A DNA stretch of 64,000 nt from Anisakis pegreffii (taxonomy: Eukaryota > Nematoda > Chromadorea > Rhabditida > Anisakidae). Shown here piece after piece: positions 1 through 13,100 of the stretch (positions are counted from its first letter, which is position 1; each line of letters begins with the position of its first letter). The notes below the pieces were generated by a model, which was given only the letters and a program-made list of their open reading frames with translations, had not been told where the DNA came from and searched no databases. The stretch is taken from assembly GCA_035041965.1 (NCBI GenBank), contig JAPYMA010000758.1, positions 62,001 to 126,000 of the forward strand, given 5' to 3'. The position numbers were made by a program, and so were the translations under genes.

Positions 1-464
1 TGATATTGTTTAATTGAGTTGCTTATTGTTCATTATCTATGGAGTTCTGAACTTATTGTAGGTTAGTTGTCCTCGTCGATTTTTTGACTGTAGTATCATT
101 TTAATCAATCAAGATTTTTATTGTTATATTATCGTTGTGTTATTATCATATTAGCGGTATTCTTGTGGTTACTGATACTACAATGTTATCATCACCTTTA
201 CAATCACTATTGTTACCTTGGTGAGTTTGTGACCAGCGAGATATGGCACGAATTGCATGGCTATGTGAAATGTTGCATTGATGAGGTTTTTTGACTGTTA
301 GCAACTTCAGATTCTCATAGATATTTTACAGTTTGTTTATAGGCAATATCGTTTTATTTGAAAATCAGTAAGATGTTCAGTATGAGATGGATTGTCATAT
401 CGCAGCTGTATGAACATTCATATGAAGTCTATGAATTCCGAATGAAATTGTGTTCGATTTTCAG

Positions 465-947
465 CCGAATGCGGAAACTGTATGCTGTTGGCATAACCTG
501 GTGGATTATTACTGTTGTTTGGACGTGAGGCCAGCAGAATGTCCGAACTACCGTAATGTTACTGTCGTTGTACATAACGCATACCCTCATAACCCTTTCG
601 CACTGCGATCTTATCATTTCAGGTGAATTTATCACGTATGATTGCAATATTTCTCTATGTGAAGGTCAAATTTGATCGAATTTTCAAGCACTTTTTATAA
701 GATTGAGAAGTGTGATTGAGTTTTTTGGATGTTTCATGTTGTTGTCAGTTCATTAGTTTAATCAATGACATGGAACAAAAAGAACTGCTGATATATTTTA
801 ATGGAAGGTTTTCATCAGAGAAACGCATTTGTTCATTTCAGAGAAGGAATTGAGGATGAACTAGCGTCTTTGGCCGAGAAAGGCTTATTGTCGCGGAATG
901 ATCTGCAGAACGAGGACCGAATTTCTGCAAGGCGTAACGCTGACTAG
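465..947 (+). CDS. Unrecognised protein, last two exons (5' part outside window or not found)
   Basis: Two exons join in phase: 465-622, after a TTTTCAG acceptor and before a GTGAAT donor, and 842-947, after a TTTCAG acceptor and ending in TAG. The split codon AG|A gives Arg. The joined frame is 87 residues. The first exon is rich in Cys and Tyr (pairs CC at both ends of a short stretch, then a Cys-Pro-Asn-Tyr segment). The second is charged and helical, with an acidic first half and a basic end (ISARRNAD at the C-terminus). I do not recognise the family, so no function is given. No exon further left could be supported in the 464 bases available. The gene runs towards, and converges on, the NUDT13-like gene. 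Intron phase, acceptors and base composition make a real gene likely; the product is unknown. Confidence 0.5.
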
Positions 948-1734
948 AAGCTGATTCCTTCATTAACCGTTCCATGAAATTCACCACTTCACTGCAATTC
1001 TACGCTTAAATTCAAAAAATGATCTATTTTATTGCAGATTATTTTTGTGATTTAAGCATTCAAACTTTTGAATGAACGCAATTAGTAATGTTTATGATAC
1101 TCATTTCTTTGTTATCATTATGATTCTTATATGATCTGTTTCTGATATAATGTATGATTTAATCATTTTCGAACGTCTGAACATATGAACACAAAAAACT
1201 CAACAACCGTACAGATATAACAACAAAAACAATACAAAAAAGACACCTTGACGGCCAAGTCATCAGAAATTATTTCACTGAATCATAAAATCTATCAAAA
1301 TGATTCAATGCACAATTCAACTATTGAAAACAATATCAACATTTTGTTCTAAACCACTATGAAAAACGTTACAAAATAATTATATATCACTGCCTAAGTG
1401 CATAAGATATCACAACCAATGCCAAATATTATCGAAATACATTCAACTGGATTGAAATATTGAATCATACATGATCAATCAGATTCAAGCATACCTAAAC
1501 ATTACCACACACCTGCTCAGTGTTAAATTTAAAAACAGCAAAAATATTACCGACAAATAAAACGAAATAAATTCGACTCGAATGATGATGAGAAAAATCA
1601 AAGTTATTCACCAACGATATCAACGTGATATTCGATTTCGAGTGCAAATTTAAAACATCAACGGCAAATTAAAAATACTGAAATTATCAAGAATAAAATG
1701 AGCAACGATCTAATTTATGTCCACATTAAAACAC
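948..1734. other. Convergent intergenic region
   Basis: Holds the 3' ends of two genes that face each other. AT-rich, with several AATAAA-like words (for example around 1555-1570 on the plus strand) but no clear choice of polyadenylation site. No other structure was seen. Confidence 0.4.
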
Positions 1735-4421
1735 TCAAACATACGGTTTCTCTTCGAGCCATTCTTTGATAATCCGATGAGCAATTGCGCCTTGTGGAGG
1801 TATGTATCTGAGCTGTTGAATGACACTCTTTGTTCTGGGCGCAAATTGAAGTTGAGGATCACGTAATGAATTCTCGTAAGCCAACTTCACATCTTCACGA
1901 CTGAACCATCGAGCACCTTCCAACTCTTCCGTGCAAACGTCGATCTGAAATGTCAACTCATAGCATTGAACGAACACATTATTCCACCCACAATCAGTTT
2001 CATTTTGATTCTATGCAAGCATCTGAACACTGAACAATTTCAAAAATATTCCTTTGTGGAACAAAACAGTCATCACATCACCAGCAAAAACAAGAATGCA
2101 TCAATTCCCGACGGAAATTGGCTGGTTTATTCTACAATTACTGATAACGAAAAAAACACTATCCATTTCAATGATCAGTATTTTATCATCCACAAAAGAA
2201 TAATTAAATTATCATTCAAATGATTTCAAAAGTCAAAGCCATACTCAAAAATACCATCTTATGAAATCCAACCTTTTGCCTCGAGTCGGCAATTGCTCGG
2301 AAAGCGCACATCAGTGAACCTTCCGGAATTGGCCACGACTGGGTGGCGCTTATTTGCCAGACTTTATCACATTCTATGCCAACTTCTTCAGCGACTTCAC
2401 GCCTCGCGCTTTCTTCTAGCGATTCGCCCATCTGAAATACTCAGTCCCCTAAATTTTTAAGTTAATAACCACCTACAAATAACAATATATCTCATGGTAA
2501 TGACATTTCTTGTGGAATAACTGATCAATAAAAGTACTGAAATCAAAATTAAAAACAGAAACTGTCATGAATTCAAAACAACAAACTTGAGCAAAACCAG
2601 CAATTGCTGTGTAGACGGTATTCACAGTTCGTTGATGTCTTATCAGTAAGACATGCGTATTTGCACGATTCGATACTAGACAAATGGCCACTGGAACGAA
2701 CTGAAAACAACCTCACTAGCATTTCAATAGACTAATATAAACGATAAAACAAAACTGAACGAGTTGAAAAAAGTCATTAGACTAATGCGAAGTGCAATAA
2801 ACATACTAATAATAACGCCGAGAACTCTAATGAGAACATCCATTCAACACATAATAATTTTCACTACAAAACCTTAACAATGCCAACAAAAGCAATACCG
2901 TTAAAAATCCCAATAATATTAGTAATCATCATTTTAATAATTCAAAAAAGGGCAAGTATTATAACTGACTGTAGGGTAGAATATACGATCACACGTGATA
3001 CAAGCAGCAGCTGATTTAGAGGCACGCATTTTCAGGGCAGCTCCACACTTTGGACATCTGCGATAGGTTCGTGCCCAACGTGTCAACGAGTACATCTGTT
3101 GATAGCAGTCTAATATTATCTCACTGCCAACGAAATTGTTCGAAACAAAAACGAATCATACACTGTTTCAATGCATCAGTTTACACTTCATTTCAGCATC
3201 CAAAAATAAATGGATGATTGAAACATAAAGCAATAAGCAACCATAAGGTTCAGTGGCTGCTTTTTAAGTATTCATCAATTTAAACAACACTACTGAAAAG
3301 AGGATTCTAGAGAAAAGGATATTCAATGATGTATGCTTAACAAAGCGGAGGAATCTGCTGATATGCTAATCTAAATGAGTTATCGCTATTACGGTTGCAG
3401 AAATAAATGACGTTCACTGAAGTGAAAGCAGTATCGTAAAGTAATTACACAACTTTCAGAGCATTCTTCAGTCAATGGTGAACACCACTTGATGCACAAT
3501 TACGAATAAAAGGACCATAGAAATAACTATACTGAAAAATTATAAATAAAAGTACAATTGTTTTGTAATAACCCTAGCCAGAAGATTTCGATCCGTATCA
3601 TTCTCCAACGTCAACATTGCCCGTCGTAAGTCTACGAACGACCCGCCAAGCGTTTCAGCCAGTTCACCTCGGACTTTATCGATCGATATTGGGCTGTCAT
3701 CTGGCATCTCCACTGTCCTCAATGAACTCCCGAATACGGCGATCTGAAATTCTGGATCGACGGGAATGAAAAGGTATTCAGAATAGTCCCCAAATCACAA
3801 CCGCTTACCATTCCGGACCTGCACGATAAACTGTTTTCGTTCGGTTCTTATCAAACCAAGAATACTGAACGAGAAAAAAGAGAAAATACAGCAAAAATTT
3901 CAGTGAACAAAACAAATGAAGTGAAACAGTTTATCGTATAACTCACAAAATCTCCAGTGTTAGTTTGGTCTGCGTCTAGTAATGCGGAATTCGGCAAATC
4001 TACTGATAGCCCGTAATCGGCCAGTTTATATTTCATATCTGCAAGTATTATCGCCTTGTGAAAATAAAATGAATGGTCCAAATGAGTGAACTAAAACGTT
4101 ATCCTGGTGCCTACAGACATCAATCGAAATGAATGTTAATTCAAAGTCGAGAAATTTGAAGGTTTGTGAAATGAAAATTCGACAGATGTAGCAAAGAGTG
4201 ATTAATGGAAATGGCAAATGAATGAAACACTGCCAAACAAATGACTGAATGGAAACAAAATTAACTGAACCATTATAGTGAAGTATGCAAAGTTTCATAG
4301 ACTGCTGATCCGGGTTGAATTTCACCAACGGTTTTCTGTCAACCAATAACGCGAATTTACCGACATGAAATTCTGCGGTTACCGCCGCATCGCTTTGAGT
4401 CCAATGATCCAAAGTTCGCAT
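1735..4421 (-). CDS. ndx-9: NUDT13 / NDX-9-type NADH pyrophosphatase (Nudix hydrolase with zinc ribbon)
   Basis: Exons in transcript order: 4421-4271, 4038-3947, about 3864-3832 (lower edge unsure), 3743-3573, 3095-2970, 2700-2587, 2431-2273, 1944-1735. The Nudix box G-x5-E-x7-REVAEEVGI spans the intron 2586-2432. Just before it is a four-Cys zinc ribbon, CPKCG...CITCD, encoded at 3095-2970. The C-terminus (AIAHRIIKEWLEEK) and the segment SFVDLRRAMLTL align from memory with mammalian NUDT13, whose family hydrolyses NADH and NAD+ to NMN(H) and AMP; NUDT13 is mitochondrial. Unlike NUDT13 as I recall it, this protein keeps all four ribbon cysteines. I chose ATG 4421 because it lies four bases after a strong TTTTTTCAG acceptor, as expected for SL trans-splicing. 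The splice between the third and fourth exons is unresolved: donors in the three possible phases give different joins, and the fourth exon has an open upstream extension. Confidence 0.82.
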
Positions 4422-4949
4422 CTTTCTGAAAAAATTCTCGGTATGTCTCGATATTTTCTCGGTGTTTGTTCTCTGAGAATTTTCACTTCCAGTCATTTGC
4501 ATGAGAGCGGTTTTTGATGGATAAAATTGAGAGAACGAAGAAATTGAGAACAATTGAGAAGACGATGAGAATTTGATATTTTCAGGCCTTATACCTGACA
4601 TAATCGCTGATACTTCTTCTGGCAAATGGAGTGGATAATAGGCGTGATGATAGCGCACCAAAGATGCAAGTTTTCATTAAATTTTCTTGAAATCCGATTA
4701 TTTCTGCAAACGAAAGCACTCTGGAATATGGAATAACAACAACAGTGCAACAATGAGCTGACAAGATAGCATCCACGAACGCAATCACGAAAATAATGAT
4801 TGGCCTTAACAACGACTGCAAAACAATTGTCGGTACAATCTAACCATTGGTAACATTTCTGACAAGGGAGCGAACTCGACAAATCAAACCATAGTAAAAA
4901 GTAACCACAGATGTTTTACAGATATCACAAATATTCAACAAATACCGGT

Positions 4950-5012
4950 AAAATGTGCACAAAGGGCTACATCCTTACCAATGGATAAGGCGGTCGTAGT
5001 CCGCCAACTGCT
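4950..5012 (-). repeat. Short dispersed repeat with hairpin (copy 1)
   Basis: About 60 bases are nearly identical to 33363-33428 on the opposite strand. The core contains GGCGG...CCGCC, which can form a hairpin around CGACCG. The unit sits at the edge of foldback copy A. Confidence 0.6.
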
Positions 5013-5019
5013 GCACTGA

Positions 5020-5660
5020 AAAGCAAACCAAATTGAAATTGGAAGGTTAAGAAATAAATGCAGTACAGGTTTCTCGGAGAAATATACATGAGAGCGAATC
5101 GGTGATGTGATTGAAGTGATTGAGAAAATGATTGCAACATCGTGCAACTTTCATGCATTCAGCAAAATAAGGGTCGAGAGTGATAAGACGTAATGGAAAT
5201 CAGAGACGAAAATCAATTAGAGACTGTGAGAGGAGAGTTGTACATACAAAACGTACTCATCTTGTGCAATGAATGGTAATTCCACTGGAAATCATTCTCC
5301 CTTCTCTGTTCTATTCATTCTTTCTATAGTTTTATGTCCATTTCCCATTATGTCTCATCGATCTCGTTCCTTATTTTGAGTATTGCACTGCAGCTTCACT
5401 ATACCACGATACTTTTCTCATTCACTGCAGCCGCATCACTGAATTGCTCTCGTTCATAATCATCCCGAGAATCTTCACTCTATGCCTTCAGCTCACATTT
5501 CTAGCACATTTCAATATCCAATAGAAATGAATGCAGCAAGACGATCTGCCACAGCAGTGGTCAATTGTTGAAATTCGATTACTGAGCATCGCAAGTAAAG
5601 ATGAGATATGATATTACCAAACATCTTAATGAAATACTCATTGTCAGTGTTCCATCTCAA
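5020..5660. repeat. Foldback (long inverted repeat) element, copy A
   Basis: The left half (5090-5200) and right half (5330-5470) are inverted copies of each other. For example, a segment reading ATGAGAGCGAATC...GTGAT...GAGAAAA at 5088-5130 returns in reverse complement at 5412-5466. Similar sequence in the same order is found at 30.9-31.6 kb. It has no coding capacity, so a nonautonomous foldback transposon or MITE is the natural reading. Confidence 0.6.
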
Positions 5661-6029
5661 GTTTTACATCTCTTCCAAGTCGAACCTTTCAGTGGTGAAC
5701 GATTTTAAAATAAACCAATGTTGACATTGGCCATGTGGCCATCATGAAATGATTAACAATATGCATATCTCATTGCGTTTTCACAAACGAACTCTCCTGA
5801 AAACCCATCTGAGCGGTAATATGCAATAGTTAACCTAGTTCGATCTTCACTGCTCGAAGAAAACGACAAGATAGCAAATTAAGAAGTAGTTTCGAAAATA
5901 ATTGAAAACGTATGCAATCTGAATCACTGTTGAATGTTTTATAAATATTACTGCGTTTGATGATTAACAATAAGTGACATACCTTCAAAAAATTAAGTTT
6001 ATCTATATAATGGCAAGAAATGATATTTT

Positions 6030-6480
6030 AGCAACCGGAGATGCTCTTCAATCTGGTGTTATACTGTTCCTGAATAGCGTGTATGACCAATGTTACTTAT
6101 AAGTTGGCGGATTTGGCACACTTTCAGAAAATGCCATACCTTCAAAAAAAAGGCGAACTTAAGGATACAGGTATTTCGAAAATGCTGCTCAGGATATTCC
6201 TATTGAATTGTACCATTGACCACGTCGTAGAGATCAAATGTTCTGAGTTTGGCGTATTACAGAATCGCTCAAGCAGTTTGACATGTCTTCAGAGAATCAG
6301 CTATATCTCTTTGAGTATGCAAAATCCCTCGACAACATATATATTATTCTGAAAGCTGAAAATCTGCTGAATACAATAGTATAAAGAAACTACGGTGTTG
6401 CTGGGCAAAATTGAGAATACAGGTAGTCCGAATATGCTGCTCAGGATATTCCTAATGCTTAGTTCCACTGAATATTTTCA
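6030..6480 (+). repeat. Dispersed repeat family 2, two diverged units
   Basis: The segments near 6168-6210 and 6418-6460 both read CAGGTA..CGAA.ATGCTGCTCAGG. The stretch 6295-6365 matches the units at 32.7-33.3 kb and, inverted, at 34.15-34.29 kb (shared words CTATATCTC, CTCGACAACATA, GTTGCTGGGCAAA). No protein frame is conserved. Confidence 0.5.
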
Positions 6481-7191
6481 ACGTTCCTTGATACTTCAAA
6501 CTGGCTCGCTCAATGAGCAAGGAGCCCTTATCCTTCATTTGACTCAGACTCTTGTCCTCAAATTCACTGAAAACGAGGTCGTCTTTTAGTAAAGTCGAAT
6601 GGGTGAGACTTCTTCCGTTCGATAAGGAATCTGCATTTGTTGCCGTAAAATGGTGCTCAATTCCGAAGACGTAATCAATTCTCGACATGCTAAGACCTTC
6701 AGTTCAACTGTTCAATTACTTAATTCCCTTCTGCATGATCATTTTGTAGTGTGCTTAATAAAAATTTGGTTCCGATCTGTTCGTTGCGTCACCCAGTTAA
6801 CTTTTTTATATGCACTCAAGCAAAATTGACACTATAAGCGTACCACTGAGCAGAATGTCAATTTTAATCCCGCTTTTTTCGAAAATTGTCGTGAGGATTT
6901 ATTGGTATTTCATCAAGATTAAATAATTGTTTTATTATTAGTGTTTGTGCTGAACGGTAATAATAGCAGTCATACTGATTGCAATAATAATGAAGGTTAA
7001 TACAATCGAGAATAATAATACTTTCCTAATATTTCAGAGCTCAACAAATTCAATCAGTATGATGACAATACATAACATGACCAAGATAATAATTTAATAA
7101 AACCATATCAATAATAACATCGCAATGAAAATTATTATATCACCGTAATATATACAATGTTTTTTTTATATTCCAGCAAATATCTTCGGCA

Positions 7192-10100
7192 TCATCCCAG
7201 CAGTTTCCTCTTCCCAAAAACAGCAGCAATTCTCAGCCACCAACGTTTCAATCTCCTGAAGCGACCTTGGCTTGAGGACGCAGTTCGGGTCGACCTCAGC
7301 TCCAATAATTTTTGTATTCGCCGACACTCCAGTAAGTGTTCATCAATTAACTGAAAAATGAAATGCATGAATAGTGTACACCAAAATAAGCCTGAAAACA
7401 ACCTCATATAACATTAAAACGTCATCTCACGAGGACTTCATAGGAAGATACGAAAAAAGAGTCTGTTCCTGACTTACTTTAAGTCTGAGCTGTTGACCGT
7501 GTTTTTCCTCTTCAGCTAGACTGTCTGATGCTGCTCGTGCCCTTGCCGCTTCAATCATACAAATTGTAATTGTGGCTTGATCGCAAACATCCGAATACAA
7601 CGAACATAAAAATGCCAGATCGTCCACTAAGTCTACCCGATCTGGATGCTGACTTGGCCAATGCTGAAATTGAAACGTTTCTCTCACCGATGGGATAATT
7701 CTTGCCTCAAAACTTCAAACTGAACCATGCTCAGTGGCTATACATCATTGTGAATGACATCTTGCCGTTGTGGAATTCATTCCGTCTCGCAACTAATCTA
7801 TTTCTCATCTTCATTGCGTGACTTTTTTCAAAGATTTATTTGATCAATTGAAATTCCGATGAAATTTGAATTAAATTATGAAACGATAATCACACTTTCG
7901 TTAGATTCAACTTAAAGTTGCAATTCTCCGATTACGATCGTAATAGATAGATTTGAATAAAATCCTCATCAAGTTCCTCTTCTTTGATTTTGATTTCGAT
8001 GAAGTTCTCGGAAAGTTCAATTTTTCGAATCACATAAAAACAGTTCAACTCGGCTGAACGTAACGTACGAACAACGTTCAACGCACTTCTTACAATCTTT
8101 CATCAATTTTCTCGTGTCTAATTCTCGTACTATTTCCTAGTTTTATTCCTGCACAAACAACATTCCATCAGTTTCATTCACTTCACATATATTTCTGCAT
8201 TTCGCTCGTCCCTCTGTGTTGCGCTCGTAAGGAAATATTAGCGATAAATTCCGGATTCCACCCAAAATCAACAAGTTCCTAATCCATTCATAGATATACC
8301 ACAATATGTCCAATCTCACAATCAAAATTCACAAACATCACAACAACAACAAGTCGAAGCCTATGATATTCTCAAAAACATGATAAATATCAAGAGTGAT
8401 AATTGCCCGCTCACCTTACTTGCACATCTTAAAAGCTCCGTATAGGCAATCTGAACCAATTTCCAAACATCCCTCCGCCGAACCGGATCTTCTTTGCGTG
8501 GATATTTGCTCACCAAACGATTCAACTGATAGAATATGTTCAAATATGCATCGATGAATAGCAGTAAAACTTGTTTGGATGTATCACTGAAATACAACAA
8601 GATGAGGTTTCAGTGTAAAAAACATGAATTACACAAAAAATGAACCACGGGAAAACTTCTGAGTAAAGCAGATGAACTTCATCTAACTTGAGACGTCGCT
8701 GAGATGAGATCATTTATTTGGTATCATAAACTAGAATTCAAAATTCATCCACATTCTGAAATGAATCAACGAGTTCGGAAAGTAAACTCAAATCGAAGAA
8801 CTTACTCGCTGATCCAATACTTCAACTGTTTTGCACATTCCAAGAATGCGTCTCGTCTTTCCAACATGCTCGACTGCTTCCTTGTCAGCACTTTCAACGG
8901 CTCGTTCAGGCGATTCACCTCCCGACCAAAATTTCCAATCGTTATCAATGCCGCAATTGAATCCGCAGCCGTCCCATACTCGGCCTCCATATCAAGATTT
9001 TTTCGGGATTGACTGCGTTGCCCTGCTGACATTTGGGTAGTGCTTGAGGTTAGGTTTGATGTTGACGTTGTGCTTGCTAGAGATGGAATCACTGAAACAG
9101 AAACAGTGGTGAACGGGAATGAGACATGAACCGAACTGGAAAATCGCTGAAGCTTAAGTGCAGCAGCCAACGCGACTCATTTGCCTATGTGTGAGATCCC
9201 ATCACATGTGGGGGGTAATGTGTACTCATCATAAGAAGAAAGAATCGAGAAGGGCTCTATATATTTTGTTGAGGCCATATTGTTCCTTCACAAATCATCA
9301 AAAAATGAACCAAAATAAATCATATCGTTGTTATTCATCTCAATAAATCACCCAAAAATTTCTCCACAACTGTCACTTGAAATAGTCAAGTTGCTGTTTT
9401 GAATGACATCCACCACGCACTGTTACTATCAAACAATCATCAACTTGTTTCATACACAAAAAAAAACAAATTATCAGTCTATCAAATCGAATATCTAAGA
9501 AAAATCTCTTAAAATATCCATTTTCATTCATCAAACTGACAAATTACTTCGATAATATTTCTGCAATTTCAATGGCAAGCGCATTCCTCGTATTTAAAAA
9601 CAACTGATAATTAATCACTCAGTACAGATTATATTCGAAAATTTTCACCGAAGCTGTCATTTACACAGTCAGATTTATATCTGAAAAGAAAAAATGCGAT
9701 TTGCATTTGTAATTTTTGTGGTTATCAGTTCGAAACATTCATCAGAGATGCGAAGTACTCGTGCCATGTTACTACATATTTCCAAAGCACTACCAAATTC
9801 AAGATAAGAATGCCGTCTCTCACTACTAATCTCTATGTGTCATCTCAAGGTCGTTATCGTTATCAATCACGAAACCACAACCGTACTCAAACCATGACCA
9901 CATTCATTTGATTTATATTCACTCGTATCAAAATCACACTGAAACCATCATTAATCACACATCTTTTCCTGTTGCTGGAACGTTAAATTTCTGAAGAATC
10001 AACGTAATTCCTCAACGATTTCAGAGCTGTAATATCGCAGCACTTATTCTATCTACACTGAAATACCACAACCATTGATAATGAATCGCCTAAAATATTT

Positions 10101-13100
10101 TTCATCAATACGATTATAACGAAGCTCATCAGCTTACCTTTTGTTTTTAATCTGCAATGTCGGCCTTCACGCTCGTTCACAGACTCTTTACACTTCTAAA
10201 ATAATATCAAAATTTAGCTAAACTGACGAGAGCATTCAACAAAATAAGAACCATAACTCCATTTTTCCCATCCAAGAAACGTTTTAATCCACCCACATGA
10301 AACAATTCTGATCTCAATAATACGACCTGATCAAAGTTTCGATCACTACATGATCGAATACAATCGCTGATTGATCAGTCACCCAAATAATCTCACATTC
10401 ACAAATCACCTTCCACTCAACGCTCCTATTTGATATCACTGAATCGAAACCTTAATTTGACTTAACACCTTTCTGTAACCTAGAAGCCCATCCTCAAAAC
10501 TGGCAACAACGATGGCCTCACGGTCATTGCACCGTGATAGACTTAATCGATCATCAGTACATCAAATTCACATCATACGGATATCAAATATTCATTTATT
10601 GATATCATATCTTTGCAAGGCACTGTATTCATGCAACGAACTGTATTCATGCAATTCCAATTCAAATCTACAGACGTCCAATCCAACTTCAACTAAACCT
10701 TCCCGTTTAAGAAATGCTCTACAATGTTGGTTTTCGCTCGCTTCAAGCTTTTGTGCACAATCATTGAGATTTTTTAAAGCATATTCCCGGGGAGTTCCTT
10801 CATTCAATGTACCAAAAACAGGAAATATGTAAGAATTTCAAGTCAGATCACTGAAAAAAATAAAAATCTCTTAACTGATACATCATCATCACAAGGAATT
10901 AAGTCGACCAACCTGAATGAAATTCAGCATTTTGTACAATTTCGCACTATTTCTGAAGTGTTGCTGTCGCATCTTGGTGATCACCGCAGGTGGCAGCGGA
11001 GTGGTTTCAGCGTTCTCCAGTATAGAGAAAGCAAAATTCAATTCTCGTTCACATTCGCTCAGAAGAGCCTGAAAAACTGCATCAGCTGAATCATTTGGGC
11101 AGGAAATCTTTGGAACAAGATCTCCGAACAATTCTAATTTTTATCAACTCTTTTTCTAGACGATTTAATTTCTCAATCAATAGCCGATCGAAGAAAGACT
11201 TTTCCAAGTATCTGATAAGAAAATCTAATCCAACGTTTCCATAGCAATGCCCACAAATCATCATACAAAAACGAATTTATTAGTTCATAGAAACACGAAC
11301 TAATAAAAATTCTTATGAAATCGCCACCGGAAATACGAATGCTCATGCATCACCATCATATCAATTTCTCATCATCTTCATTCAGGTGAAAACAACTCAT
11401 TTGTTACCGTTCGAAGAAATTGCTCAATCGTTTCAGCATTTTTATAATTGAAAACGGGATTCGAGCGGCATTCTTCAAACAAATTGAATTTGCTCTCCAA
11501 AAATAGAACTTTTTCAACCTAATTATTGCATTTTATTGATGCTATCCAAGGAATTCGTCTCAGTCAAGTGATGATACTGTGCTTGAGAGAAATAATGCAC
11601 CTTTGTGCGAGTGGAATGCACATGGGACAAAGCCTAATTAAGGCGCACTAAAACTAACTATGAGACAAGCGATTGTACCTTACAAGTTGACATCGCGATA
11701 AATCAAATAAATTATCCCATAAACTTCGGTATAACCATTTCCATAACTTCTCTTTCGTGTTTCTATAATCCGTCATGCATCCCTTGGTATTCTCATGCTT
11801 CGTCATGCCTCTTACTTCACAAATTCTACTGCAGCTGTTCTTATTTTAACACAAAGGAATCGTATTTTTGGATGAATCTCATATGCAGAAAATACTTTAT
11901 GCAGGTGTCATGTGATAAAATTAACGGCTTTAACATCATTTTCCACATATTTCAACTATCTTTGTCCGCTAATATGAAACCAATTTAATCAATCACTTTA
12001 ATTTACCGCAACAACAAAAATAAATTCCAGAGCGTGAGAAACTGACTCAGATTTCGGAAGGAAAGAAACCAAAGGACAATAAGAAATCAAAGAAATGAGT
12101 TCAAAAAAGCGTTGTGACAAAGAAATTTGATCGTTCACAATGTTGGCATACGACCTTGTCGTCTTTGTTCGTGACTCGTTACTGAGTGCTATTATTATTC
12201 GTATTATTACTAAACCTATTAATATTCCTCCTATTATTACTATCTCATCACCATCATTATTATATCATCACTTATAGAATCACTCTCATTAAATGATTAT
12301 GACATTTCGTTCAATTAACTTCTCCGTTAAAAAATCTCCAAATCATCTTCAGTCTGACAGTAGCATATCTTTGTACCACTGCAAAAATCCTCAGAAAAGT
12401 TGAGAAGGAATCATTTTGCTGGCCTCGTCGATCAAATGCCTTACTGGGTGAGATCTAACGAGCTTTTCAACTGACCTGTTTAGCTTCACTGAAGGTGCCA
12501 CAATCAAGATGTGCAATTGATTCGTTCTTCAGCTCTTTCAACGTCTTCTCGATGTGCTCACCAACATCCTGCAACCAACTCAATGATTTTCTTTTTGTTT
12601 GAGTTGTAAATCAATCATTTGATAGTAACTCACAAGTACTCTTGCATATATGTATATGTCAAAAATACTTTCATCAAATTCATCCGCAACTTATTAGAAT
12701 TCAAACGACTTAAATCCATCCGAATCTTGAAAAAATACCTGTATTCTAATATTCAACTGTTTGAGATCATTTATTAATTTGTGATGCAAATATTCCAGTT
12801 CATCCAGCGTTTTCAGTTGATGTCCGTTGTGACGATTCACGCAACACTCCAAACATGACAAACGCTAAAAGTTTTATTGAAATTCCTTCATTCTATAAGA
12901 GATCGCTGCAAGTTCATCATTCAAGTTCATTCGAAGATCACTCTTAGTTCTCTGATCATCACTTGACTGAATGTAAAGAAAAACTGACGTTCTAATCGTG
13001 ACAATGACGTGACATCTTATTAATCAAAAACGCTCTTGTTCTCATTAACCGCTCTAATAACATCGCCTTACGCTGACAACTGTTAATTAGTATTTTATAA

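Larger units (their letters stand above)
4422..7191. other. Repeat-rich intergenic region
   Basis: No gene is supported. It holds a short G-L-R-P-P motif repeat (4950-5012), a foldback element (about 5020-5660) and copies of a second dispersed repeat (about 6030-6480), each listed separately. The open frames here, such as those at 4582-4882 and 6452-6688, lack splice or homology support. Confidence 0.5.

Noticed and set aside
4582..4882. Cys-rich minus-strand frames upstream of the NUDT13-like gene
   Set aside because: They overlap in different frames and lie beyond the strong trans-splice-like acceptor chosen for the start.
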